64,000 bases of DNA from Pseudarthrobacter equi (lineage in GTDB: Bacteria; Actinomycetota; Actinomycetes; Actinomycetales; Micrococcaceae), in assembly GCF_900105535.1 (NCBI RefSeq), contig NZ_LT629779.1, forward strand, positions 124,001-188,000, given 5' to 3'. Below are positions 8,180 to 16,483 of this stretch, piece after piece. Within the stretch, counting starts at the first letter, position 1; each line of letters begins with the position of its first letter. The notes under the pieces were generated by a model that did no database searches, had not been told where the DNA came from, and saw nothing but the letters and a program-made list of their open reading frames with translations. The position numbers were made by a program, and so were the translations under genes.

Positions 8180-8884
8180 GTGAACCTGTCAGACAGCCGG
8201 ACAGCAGGACAGCCTGCGTTCCCCCTCGCGCGGCTCAGCGCCGCCGAAGCGGTATTCAACGCGATCCGCGTGGACATCGAATCCGGCCTGGTTCCCGTGG
8301 GCAGCAAACTCAGCTCCGAAGCCACCCTCGCCCAGCAGTACGGCGTGAGCCGCTCCGTCATCCGGGAAGCGCTCCGCTCCTGCACTGCACTGGGCCTGAC
8401 GGTCACTAAGACCGGCAAGGGCACGTTTGTGGTGGCCAACAAGGTAGCCAACGACCTGACGCTGGGGCAGTACTCCGCCCGCGACCTGACCGAGGCCCGC
8501 CCGCACATCGAAATCCCCGCCGCCGGCCTTGCCGCCGAGCGGCGCACCGAGGACGAACTGGACACCCTCCGCCAGATCATGGCCGCCATGGCCACCGAAA
8601 CCGACCCCGAATCCTGGGTGGCCCTGGACTCCACCTTCCACGCCGCCATCGCCCGCGCCAGCGGCAACAAGGTCTTCGAAAGCGTCGTGGCCGATATCCG
8701 CGACGCCCTGGCCCACCAGTCGGAGACCCTGAACATGGTGGCTGACCGCCAGCACGCCTCGGACATCGAACACCAGCTCATCCTCGCCGCCATCGAGACC
8801 GGATCCGCCCAGGACGCGCGGACCGCCATGGCCAGCCATCTGGAAGCCGTGGGCCACGCCCTCGACTCCATCCTCAGCAAATAA
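8180..8884 (+). CDS. FadR-family (GntR/FCD) transcriptional regulator
   Basis: A 234-residue regulator with an N-terminal winged helix (SSEATLAQQYGVSRSVIREA about 50-70, then GKGTFV at the wing) and a C-terminal FCD ligand-binding domain. Candidate metal or ligand residues are the Asp and His in LDSTFHAAIARASGN, the His in DIEHQLILAAI and the His in MASHLEAVGHAL. The GTG at 8180 coincides with the predicted transcription start. It heads an operon with asparaginase, aspartase and a permease, so it probably senses asparagine, aspartate or a related acid; the ligand is inferred. Confidence 0.9.
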   Translation: MNLSDSRTAGQPAFPLARLSAAEAVFNAIRVDIESGLVPVGSKLSSEATLAQQYGVSRSVIREALRSCTALGLTVTKTGKGTFVVANKVANDLTLGQYSARDLTEARPHIEIPAAGLAAERRTEDELDTLRQIMAAMATETDPESWVALDSTFHAAIARASGNKVFESVVADIRDALAHQSETLNMVADRQHASDIEHQLILAAIETGSAQDARTAMASHLEAVGHALDSILSK

Positions 8885-8908
8885 CCCGCCAGCAACCCCA
8901 AGGACACC

Positions 8909-9955
8909 ATGCCCTCCCCCGCGTTTTCCGCTGCCCGCACCCCTGCCCCGGACCACCTGGCCCTGCCGCAGCACGCTCCCCTCGTGGCGGCCGTCCGCAG
9001 CGGCCTCGTGGAAAGCGTCCACTACGGATCGGCCCTCGCCCTGCGCAGGGACGGTTCCACCGCCGCAACCGCCGGCGATCCGGAAGCCCCCTTCTACCCG
9101 CGCTCCTCGCTTAAGCCGCTCCAGGCCGTGGCCATGGTTCGGGCCGGGCTGGACCTCCCCGCAGACCTCCTGGCGCTGGCCGCCGCCAGCCACTCCGGCG
9201 ACAGCCGCCACCGCGGCGGCGCCCTCCGCATCCTGGAACTGCACGGCCTCAGCGCCGCCGACCTCGAAAACAGCACGGACCTCCCCTACGGCACGGCCGA
9301 ACGTGAGGAATGGCTGCGGAACGGCGGCGAACCCACCCAGCTCACCCAGAACTGCTCGGGCAAGCACGCCGCCATGGCCGCCACCTGCGCCATCAACGGC
9401 TGGCCGGTCCGGGGCTACCTCGAGCCGTCCCACCCGCTCCAGCAGCTCGTTGCCGCCACCGTCGCCGAACTGACCGGCGAAGAACCCGCCGCCATCAGCA
9501 CCGACGGCTGCGGCACCCCGCTGTTCGCCCTCACCCTCCGCGGCATGGCCCGCGCCTTCGGCATCATTGCCCGCGCGGCCGGCCAGGCAGAGGGCACCCC
9601 CGACGACGGCGGGCCGGCATCCCGAAGCGCGGAAGCCGCCGTCGGGCTCGCCATGCAGCAGCACCCCCACATGGTGGCGGGCGAGGGACGCGACGTCACC
9701 GAGCTGATGCGGCTGGTGCCGGGCGCTGTGGCCAAGGACGGCTTCGAAGGCGTCCAGCTGGTGGGCCTGGCCGACGGCAGTGCAGCGGCCGTCAAGATTT
9801 CCGACGGCGGCGATCGCGCCAGAATGCCCGCCACCGTCCGGCTCCTCGACGCGCTGGGACTTGATACCGGGCCCCTGGCACCCATCGCCACCGCACCCGT
9901 ACTGGGCGGCGGCGACGAAGTGGGCCGGCTGCAGGCCACCGACTTCCTCAACTAA
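8909..9955 (+). CDS. L-asparaginase, AnsA/ReAV type (zinc-binding)
   Basis: A 348-residue asparaginase of the PF06089 family (Rhizobium etli type), unrelated to the E. coli enzymes. The catalytic S-x-x-K is in PRSSLKP (Ser66, Lys69), and the zinc-ligand set of the R. etli enzyme appears as NCSGKH (Cys149, Lys152) and DGCGTP (Cys201). It would release ammonia from asparagine and pass aspartate to the aspartase encoded next. No signal peptide is seen, so it acts in the cytoplasm. Its start is preceded by AAGGACACC, a leader nearly identical to those of the next two genes. Confidence 0.92.
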   Translation: MPSPAFSAARTPAPDHLALPQHAPLVAAVRSGLVESVHYGSALALRRDGSTAATAGDPEAPFYPRSSLKPLQAVAMVRAGLDLPADLLALAAASHSGDSRHRGGALRILELHGLSAADLENSTDLPYGTAEREEWLRNGGEPTQLTQNCSGKHAAMAATCAINGWPVRGYLEPSHPLQQLVAATVAELTGEEPAAISTDGCGTPLFALTLRGMARAFGIIARAAGQAEGTPDDGGPASRSAEAAVGLAMQQHPHMVAGEGRDVTELMRLVPGAVAKDGFEGVQLVGLADGSAAAVKISDGGDRARMPATVRLLDALGLDTGPLAPIATAPVLGGGDEVGRLQATDFLN

Positions 9956-9994
9956 CTTCCGTCCGAACCAGACAACGACGCCCGTAAGGACCCC

Positions 9995-11410
9995 ATGACC
10001 ATCACACCAACCGCCGAAAATTTCCGGTCGGAACACGACCTGCTGGGTGACCGCGACGTCCCCGCGGAGGCATACTGGGGCGTGCATACCCTGCGCGCTG
10101 TGGAGAACTTCCCCATCACCGGGCAGCCGCTCTCCACCAACATGCACCTGGTCCGCGGCCTGGCAGCGGTCAAGCTCGCCGCCGCCCGCACCAACCGGGA
10201 CCTTGGCCTGCTGGATGCCGAACGCACCGCAGCCATCGAGCAGGCCTGCCAGGACATCCTGGACGGCAAGCTTGCCGACCAGTTCGTGGTGGACGTCATC
10301 CAGGGCGGCGCCGGAACGTCGTCGAACATGAACGCCAACGAGGTCATCGCCAACCGCGCCCTGGAAATCCTTGGCCACCCCAAGGGCGACTACGCACGGC
10401 TGCACCCCAACGACCACGTCAACCTCAGCCAGTCCACCAATGACGTCTACCCCACCGCGGTGAAGCTCGGCACCATCTTCGCCGCCCGGGAACTCCTGGA
10501 CGCCCTGGCCGAACTGGAAGAGGCCTGTGCCGCCAAGGCCCAGGAGTTCCGCACCGTGGTGAAGATGGGCCGCACCCAGCTCCAGGACGCCGTCCCCATG
10601 ACCCTGGGCCAGGAATTCGGCACCTACGCCGTCACCATCGGCGAGGACCGGCTGCGGCTGGCCGAAGCCGAACTCCTGATCCACGAAATCAACCTCGGTG
10701 CCACCGCCATCGGCACCGGCCTGAACGCCCCGGCCGGTTACGCCGACGCCGCCTGCCGGCACCTGGCCGAGGTCACCGGCCTGCCGCTGGTCACCGCCGC
10801 CGACCTCATCGAAGCCACCCAGGACGTGGGCGCGTTCGTGCACCTCTCCGGCGTGCTCAAGCGGGTGGCCGTCAAGCTCTCCAAGATCTGCAACGACCTC
10901 CGCCTGCTCTCCTCCGGCCCGCGCGCCGGCCTGGGCGAAATCAACCTCCCGGCCGTCCAGTCCGGCTCCTCCATCATGCCCGGCAAGATCAACCCGGTGA
11001 TCCCGGAAGTGGTCTCCCAGGTGGCCTACGAAGTGATCGGCAACGACGTCACCATCACCATGGCCGCCGAAGCCGGGCAGCTTCAGCTCAACGCGTTCGA
11101 ACCCGTCATTGTCCACAGCCTCCACAAGAGCATCTCCCACCTCGAAGCAGCCTGCCGCACCCTCACGGCCCGCTGCATCCGGGGAATCACCGCCAACACC
11201 GAACACCTGCGGCTCACGGTGGAGCAATCCATCGGCCTGGTCACCGCCCTGAACCCCCACCTGGGCTACGCCACCGCCACCGCCATCGCGCAGGAAGCCC
11301 TCGCCACCGGCAAGGGCGTGGCCGAACTGGTCCTGGAACACGGACTCCTCACCGCCACCCAACTCCAGGAACTCCTGAGCCCCGAACGGCTCGCCAACCT
11401 CAGCAAATAG
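9995..11410 (+). CDS. aspA: Aspartate ammonia-lyase
   Basis: A 471-residue aspartase/fumarase superfamily enzyme converting aspartate to fumarate and ammonia. The superfamily signature GSSIMPGKINP lies at 324-334, with GTSSNMNANEV near 107 and the HPNDHVNLSQSTND stretch at 137-150 forming other active-site regions. Length and motifs fit aspartase rather than class II fumarase (MNANEV; SGSSIMPGKINPVIPE), and the neighbouring asparaginase supports this. It starts 39 bases after the asparaginase stop with a TAAGGA ribosome site. Confidence 0.93.
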   Translation: MTITPTAENFRSEHDLLGDRDVPAEAYWGVHTLRAVENFPITGQPLSTNMHLVRGLAAVKLAAARTNRDLGLLDAERTAAIEQACQDILDGKLADQFVVDVIQGGAGTSSNMNANEVIANRALEILGHPKGDYARLHPNDHVNLSQSTNDVYPTAVKLGTIFAARELLDALAELEEACAAKAQEFRTVVKMGRTQLQDAVPMTLGQEFGTYAVTIGEDRLRLAEAELLIHEINLGATAIGTGLNAPAGYADAACRHLAEVTGLPLVTAADLIEATQDVGAFVHLSGVLKRVAVKLSKICNDLRLLSSGPRAGLGEINLPAVQSGSSIMPGKINPVIPEVVSQVAYEVIGNDVTITMAAEAGQLQLNAFEPVIVHSLHKSISHLEAACRTLTARCIRGITANTEHLRLTVEQSIGLVTALNPHLGYATATAIAQEALATGKGVAELVLEHGLLTATQLQELLSPERLANLSK

Positions 11411-11446
11411 CCCCCACCCAACATCCCCCCGTCTGTAAGGACACCC

Positions 11447-12961
11447 ATGAGTCAGTCCCAACTCCCAGACCACGTCATTGATGGTGGTCATGCTCACGCT
11501 ACTGAGTCCTCGCTGCATGCCGAGGATAAGGGGTATCACAAGAGCCTGAAGCCGCGGCAGATCCAGATGATCGCCATCGGTGGCGCTATCGGTACCGGTT
11601 TGTTCCTTGGTGCCGGCGGGCGTTTGAACGCGGCCGGCCCGTCGCTGGTCATCGCGTACGCGGTGTGTGGTTTCTTCGCGTTCCTCATCCTCCGTGCCCT
11701 CGGTGAGCTGGTGCTCCACCGGCCCTCGTCCGGGTCCTTCGTGTCCTACGCCCGTGAGTTCTTCGGGGAGAAGGCCGCGTTCGTTTCCGGCTGGTTCTAC
11801 TGGATCAACTGGGCCACCACCACCATCGTGGACATCACCGCCGCGGCGCTCTACATGCACTTCTTCGGCAACTACGTCCCCTGGATGGCCGACGTCCCGC
11901 AGTGGGCCTGGGCCCTGATCGCCCTGGTCGTGGTCCTGAGCCTGAACCTGGTCTCCGTGAAGGTCTTCGGCGAAATGGAATTCTGGTTCGCCCTCATCAA
12001 GGTCGCCGCCCTGGTCGCGTTCCTGCTGGTCGGCACGTACTTCGTCATCTTCGGCACCCCCGTGGACGGCCAGCAGGTAGGCCTGAACCTCCTCTCGGAC
12101 AACGGCGGCGTGTTCCCCAACGGCCTGCTGCCCATGATCATCCTCATGCAGGGCGTCCTGTTCGCCTACGCCTCGATCGAACTGGTGGGCACCGCCGCCG
12201 GCGAAACCGAAAACCCCGAGAAGATCATGCCCAAGGCCATCAACTCCGTGGTCTTCCGCATCGCCGTCTTCTACGTCGGCTCCGTGATCCTGCTGGCCCT
12301 GCTGCTGCCCTACACGTCCTACCAGAAGGGCGTCAGCCCGTTCGTGACGTTCTTCGGCTCCATCGGCGTCCAGGGCGTGGACGTCATCATGAACCTCGTG
12401 GTCCTCACCGCGGCACTGTCCTCGCTGAACGCCGGCCTGTACTCCACCGGCCGGATCCTCCGCTCCATGTCCGTCAACGGCTCCGCCCCGAAGTTCGCCT
12501 CCCGCATGAACAAAGCCGGCGTCCCCTACGGCGGCATCGCCATCACCGCCGCCGTCTCCCTCCTCGGCGTGCCGCTGAACTACCTGGTCCCGGCCGAAGC
12601 GTTCGAGATCGTCCTGAACATCGCCTCCGTGGGCATCATCATGACCTGGGCCACCATCGTCCTGTGCCAGATCCAGCTCAAACGCTGGGCCGACAAAGGA
12701 TGGGTGGAACGGCCCTCCTTCCGCATGTTCGGCGCCCCGTTCACCGGATACCTCTCCCTGGTCTTCCTGATAGGCGTCCTGGTCATGGTCTTCATCGACT
12801 CACCCCTGACCATGATGGTCACAGCCATCGCCTCAGTCCTGATGGTCTTCGGCTGGTACGCCTGCCGCAAACGCATCCACGAAATCGCCGAAACCCGCGA
12901 AGGCCACACCGGCGTCGCGCCGGTGGTTGCCAATCCTCCGGCAGGCACTTTCAAGAAGTAG
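11447..12961 (+). CDS. Amino acid permease (asparagine permease-like, APC family)
   Basis: A 504-residue amino acid/polyamine/organocation transporter with about 12 membrane segments. The signature [19 protein letters not shown] at 41-58 forms the substrate-binding part of TM1, and [19 protein letters not shown] is typical of the AnsP/GabP/ProY group. Operon position after asparaginase and aspartase points to asparagine or aspartate uptake, most likely asparagine by proton symport; this is inference. It begins 36 bases after aspA behind TAAGGACACCC and ends at a strong bidirectional terminator. Confidence 0.9.
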   Translation: MSQSQLPDHVIDGGHAHATESSLHAEDKGYHKSLKPRQIQMIAIGGAIGTGLFLGAGGRLNAAGPSLVIAYAVCGFFAFLILRALGELVLHRPSSGSFVSYAREFFGEKAAFVSGWFYWINWATTTIVDITAAALYMHFFGNYVPWMADVPQWAWALIALVVVLSLNLVSVKVFGEMEFWFALIKVAALVAFLLVGTYFVIFGTPVDGQQVGLNLLSDNGGVFPNGLLPMIILMQGVLFAYASIELVGTAAGETENPEKIMPKAINSVVFRIAVFYVGSVILLALLLPYTSYQKGVSPFVTFFGSIGVQGVDVIMNLVVLTAALSSLNAGLYSTGRILRSMSVNGSAPKFASRMNKAGVPYGGIAITAAVSLLGVPLNYLVPAEAFEIVLNIASVGIIMTWATIVLCQIQLKRWADKGWVERPSFRMFGAPFTGYLSLVFLIGVLVMVFIDSPLTMMVTAIASVLMVFGWYACRKRIHEIAETREGHTGVAPVVANPPAGTFKK

Positions 12962-12974
12962 CGCTTCTTAACGT

Positions 12975-13026
12975 CCGACGGCGGCACCTGGGTTCTGGAA
13001 CTACAGAACCCGGGTGCCGCCGTCGG
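12975..13026. terminator. Bidirectional terminator, long hairpin
   Basis: Two 23-base arms (12975-12997 and 13004-13026) pair fully apart from one G-T wobble, with a 6-base loop. It sits between the convergent permease and ggt genes and begins 14 bases after the permease stop. Its outer stem (CCGACGGCGG...) recurs in the terminator at 24695-24746. Confidence 0.85.
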
Positions 13027-13059
13027 GGTTTAGGGGCAGCTGCCTGGCGGCAGCCGCGA

Positions 13060-14907
13060 TCACCTGGCGGGTTTGACCACCATGGCCGATCCGCCACCGC
13101 GCCTTTCCGGTTCGGCGACCGCTGTCACGCGGCCGTCCCCATGGAACTCGATGGCCGTTGCGGCGCCGATTTCAGCCGCCGACGTGCCGGGAGTTCCGGC
13201 GGCGGTGAACTTATGCCCGTACTTGGCCGCCAGGACCTTGCCCGACGGCGAGTCGATGAAGCCCTGCTCCGCTGTCACGTTGGCGGTGTTCCGCTGTGAT
13301 GCGCGGGGAGCTGCCACGGCGTCTTCAATGCTCATGCCGAAATCGATTCTGTTGATCAGCGTCTGCAGCACCGTGGTGATGATGGTCGATCCACCCGGGG
13401 AGCCGAGGGCCAGGAACGGGTCACCATCCTTCAGTACGATGGTGGGCGACATCGAGGAACGTGGCCGCTTGCCGGGCTGGATGCGGTTGGGGTCGGCTTC
13501 GTCGTACACCGTGGAGAAGTCAGTGAGTTCGTTGTTCAGGATGAAGCCACGGCCGGGAACCACGATGCCCGAGCCACCGGTCTGCTCGATAGTTAGCGTG
13601 TACTCCACCACGTTGCCCCACTTGTCCGAGACGGTGAGGTTGGTGGTGTTGATGTTCTCGGTGTCCGGCCCTTCGCTGGCCGCTGCCGGTGCCACATCGC
13701 AGGTGCCGTCGTAGTTTTCCACGTCACCGGCTTTAACAGGCTTTGACGCTGCCTTCAGGGGATCGATTTTGCAGGCGCGTTCCTTGCCGAAGACGTCATC
13801 AAGGAGGGCTTCGGTGGGAACGTCCACAAATTTCGGATCGCCCACATACTTGGCACGGTCAGCGAACGCCAGGGCGGTGGCTTCAAGATAGTGGTGCAAG
13901 GCCGCGGGCCGGTCAGTGGCGGCCAAATCGGGCAGTTCGAACGGGGCCAGGATGTTCAGGGCCTCGCCCACCGTGGTGCCGCCACTGCTGGACGGTGCCA
14001 TGCCGTAGACGTCGTAACCCCGGTAGCTGACGTGGGTGGGATCCTGGTTCAGGACTTTGTACTTGGCCAGGTCCTTAGTCGTCATGAAACCCTTGGGCAC
14101 CGGAAGCGCAGTGTCAGCCGTCTTCGGTGGTTGCTGGACGGTGGCGGCAATCTCCTCGGCGAGGGGCCCCTTGTAGAAGGCGTCAGTGCCCTCGTCGCCG
14201 AGCAACCGGTAGGTGTCGGCGAGGTCGGGGTTCTTCAGGACCGACCCCACGGCGGGGGCTGCCCCTCCCGGAAGATAGAGCTCGCTGGTGGACGGGAAAG
14301 CTGAGAAGCGCACCCTGTTTTCTTCGGTCTGGAGGTTGAAGGTGCTGTCCACGGTGAACCCGTTGTCCGCCACCTCAATGGCAGGCTTCAGGGCATCGCC
14401 CAGGCTCAGGCTGCCCCAGCGCTTCAGTGCCCGCTCCCACGTGGCCGCCGTGCCGGGGACGCCGACGGAAACGCCGCTGGTGACGAGTTCCGGGGAGAAG
14501 TTGTACGGCTTCCCTGTGGCGGGATCGATGAACGCGTCGTTCGGCATCGCCGCGGGTGCGGTCTCGCGGCCGTCGAGCGTGTGCACCTCGCCGCTCTTCG
14601 CGTCGTAATACACGAAGTATCCGCCTCCGCCGATGCCGGCAGAGTAGGGCTCCGTTACCCCCAGGGTTGCCGCTGCTGCGACGGCGGCGTCAACGGCGTT
14701 GCCGCCCTTGCGGAGCACCGTGATGGCGGCAGCGGAAGCATCGGCGTCCACCGTGCTGACCGCTCCCCCGTATCCGGTGGCGGTGGCTTTCTTCTCGGGT
14801 TCGTCGTCCCACTTGTGGGCCGAGGCCGGACTCATGATGGCTCCGGACGTCACGCTCATCGCCAGCGCAGCCGTTATGGCTCCTACCCGGCGTCCCAGAT
14901 GTGGCAT
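13060..14907 (-). CDS. ggt: Gamma-glutamyltransferase (secreted)
   Basis: A 615-residue gamma-glutamyltranspeptidase precursor. Residues 1-30 form a signal peptide ending ASA before His31. The large-subunit part runs to about 420; the expected self-cleavage site precedes Thr421 in NTTNLTVSDKWGN, which becomes the catalytic nucleophile of the small subunit. RPRSSMSPT and LGSPGGSTI are the oxyanion and substrate loops. It would hydrolyse or transfer the glutamyl group of glutathione or gamma-glutamyl peptides outside the membrane. A CRP-like palindrome lies 20 bases upstream of the start, and the ribosome site is AGGAGC. Confidence 0.93.
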   Translation of the reverse strand: MPHLGRRVGAITAALAMSVTSGAIMSPASAHKWDDEPEKKATATGYGGAVSTVDADASAAAITVLRKGGNAVDAAVAAAATLGVTEPYSAGIGGGGYFVYYDAKSGEVHTLDGRETAPAAMPNDAFIDPATGKPYNFSPELVTSGVSVGVPGTAATWERALKRWGSLSLGDALKPAIEVADNGFTVDSTFNLQTEENRVRFSAFPSTSELYLPGGAAPAVGSVLKNPDLADTYRLLGDEGTDAFYKGPLAEEIAATVQQPPKTADTALPVPKGFMTTKDLAKYKVLNQDPTHVSYRGYDVYGMAPSSSGGTTVGEALNILAPFELPDLAATDRPAALHHYLEATALAFADRAKYVGDPKFVDVPTEALLDDVFGKERACKIDPLKAASKPVKAGDVENYDGTCDVAPAAASEGPDTENINTTNLTVSDKWGNVVEYTLTIEQTGGSGIVVPGRGFILNNELTDFSTVYDEADPNRIQPGKRPRSSMSPTIVLKDGDPFLALGSPGGSTIITTVLQTLINRIDFGMSIEDAVAAPRASQRNTANVTAEQGFIDSPSGKVLAAKYGHKFTAAGTPGTSAAEIGAATAIEFHGDGRVTAVAEPERRGGGSAMVVKPAR

Positions 14908-14926
14908 GGTTGCTCCTAGGGGTTTG

Positions 14927-14942
14927 GGTGATGTCCATCACA
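14927..14942. promoter_or_regulatory. CRP/GlxR-like binding site
   Basis: GGTGATGTCCATCACA fits the CRP-family pattern TGTGA-N6-TCACA with one mismatch, and its core GTGATG-TC-CATCAC is perfectly symmetric. It lies 20 bases before the ggt start codon, where binding would overlap the promoter, and 196 bases before the divergent GNAT-AAA+ gene. Confidence 0.5.
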
Positions 14943-15003
14943 CGCTACTCTTCGGGCCACACAGGCTCAACGCCCCCGGCTACCCTGCGGAGCACCCTGG
15001 AGC

Positions 15004-15034
15004 TGCTTGGCGCCAAGCAACCGCTGCCGGCAGC
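15004..15034. repeat. Two palindromes in the ggt/GNAT-AAA+ intergenic region
   Basis: TGCTTGGCGCCAAGCA (15004-15019) is a perfect 16-bp palindrome and GCTGCCGGCAGC (15023-15034) a perfect 12-bp one, three bases apart. They could be regulator sites for the divergent genes or paired hairpins in a leader of the downstream gene. Confidence 0.45.
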
Positions 15035-15138
15035 ACGTCATGCAACGGGACCGCAACGGGCAACATCCATCCCATCGCTTATGCTCGCTGCAGTAGAGAC
15101 CATGGGCAGTTCAACGGGGAACCAACGGGAGTGACGGC

Positions 15139-16455
15139 ATGACCAACTGGCGGATCAGGGATTTCCATTCGGCGGACCTGGACGGGATCCTGCACCTGTG
15201 GGAGACGCTGAAGGCAACCAACGTGGAACCGGTGTACGCGCTGTCCGAGGTCCTTGCCTCCTGCGAAAAGGACCACGCCGTGGTGGCGGTGCTGGGTGAC
15301 CAGGTGGTGGGCGCCGCCGTGGGGCGTGCCGCGCACGACCAGGGCTGGATCGTCTTCCTGGCCACCCTGCCGGAGTACCGCGGCCGGGGCATCGGCACCT
15401 CACTGCTGGCCGCCGTCGAAACCCGGATGGCACCGCACGGGCTGAACAAGCTCTCGGCCCTGATGCCTGAATCCGAAACCCGGGTGGAAGCGTTCCTGGG
15501 CCGCGGCTTCGCGCTGAAGAAGAACCTGCGCTACTTCGAACGCACCATCCCCGTGCAGCGGCAGGAACTCGGTGCGCTCGGCCAGCTCGGCGGCCGCGTC
15601 CTCGCCCGCGACCTCTGGGAAAACGTCGCCGGCATGCGGAAGGAAAAGGAACTCCTGGAACGGCGCCTGGTGCTGCCGCTGGCCGAGGCGGACCTCGCGG
15701 ATGAATTCGGCGTGGTGCCGCCGCGCGCCGTCGTACTTTTTGGCCCTCCCGGCACCGGCAAGACCACCTTCGCCAAGGCCATCGCCTCCCGCCTGGAATG
15801 GCCGTTCGTGGAGGTGTTCCCGTCCCGCCTCGCCGCGGATCCCCAGGGCCTGGCAGGGGCACTGCGGGAAACGTTCCTGGAGATCGCCGAACTCGAGCAC
15901 GCGGTGGTCTTCATCGACGAGGTGGAGGAGATCGCCTCCCAGCGCGCCGGCGACCCGCCCTCACCCCTGCAGGGCGTCACCAACGAACTGCTCAAGATCA
16001 TTCCGGCGTTCCGGGAACAGCCCGGCCGGCTCCTGGTCTGCGCCACCAACTTCATCCGCGCCCTGGACACCGCGTTCCTGCGGCACGGCCGGTTCGACTA
16101 CGTCATCCCCATCGGCCTCCCGGACCGGCAGGCCCGCGAGGCTATGTGGCAGCGCTTCATCCCCGCCCCCGTGGTGGATGACGTGGACGTGGAACTCCTC
16201 GTGGAGCGGACCGAGGGCTTCTCCCCGGCGGATATCGAATACGCGGCTCGGAGCGCCTCCCAGCGTGCGCTGGAAAAAGCGGTGTACGACGACGGCGGGC
16301 TGGCCTCCGATGCGCGGCCGTCCGTCCGGGAGGCGGTCCGGAAGGGGCCCTCCACAGAGGACTACCTCGCCGCGATCGCCGAAACCCGCACCACCGTCAG
16401 CGCTGAAGTGCACCAGGACTTCCTCGAAGACATCGACGCCTTGGGAAGGGTCTGA
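15139..16455 (+). CDS. GNAT acetyltransferase-AAA+ ATPase fusion
   Basis: A 438-residue two-domain protein. Residues 1-135 are a GNAT N-acetyltransferase with the acetyl-CoA loop RGRGIGTSLL (81-90). A charged helical linker (about 140-180) leads to an AAA+ domain of the FtsH/Cdc48-like type: Walker A GPPGTGKT (202-209), Walker B VVFIDE (256-261), sensor ATN (302-304), arginine-finger region RHGRFD (315-320) and a C-terminal lid (FSPADIEYAAR). Single-domain forms are common, the fusion is not. It may remodel or unfold the proteins it acetylates, which is speculative. No protease domain is present. Confidence 0.85.
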   Translation: MTNWRIRDFHSADLDGILHLWETLKATNVEPVYALSEVLASCEKDHAVVAVLGDQVVGAAVGRAAHDQGWIVFLATLPEYRGRGIGTSLLAAVETRMAPHGLNKLSALMPESETRVEAFLGRGFALKKNLRYFERTIPVQRQELGALGQLGGRVLARDLWENVAGMRKEKELLERRLVLPLAEADLADEFGVVPPRAVVLFGPPGTGKTTFAKAIASRLEWPFVEVFPSRLAADPQGLAGALRETFLEIAELEHAVVFIDEVEEIASQRAGDPPSPLQGVTNELLKIIPAFREQPGRLLVCATNFIRALDTAFLRHGRFDYVIPIGLPDRQAREAMWQRFIPAPVVDDVDVELLVERTEGFSPADIEYAARSASQRALEKAVYDDGGLASDARPSVREAVRKGPSTEDYLAAIAETRTTVSAEVHQDFLEDIDALGRV

Positions 16456-16483
16456 GCGGGTCCCATCCGGTTATCTTTGAGGC

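Noticed and set aside
8189..11860. A 1223-codon open frame on the minus strand opposite the regulator, asparaginase and aspartase genes
   Set aside because: It mirrors three well-supported plus-strand genes; the protein is Gly/His/Asp/Val-rich low-complexity sequence typical of antisense frames in GC-rich DNA, with no domain or ribosome site.
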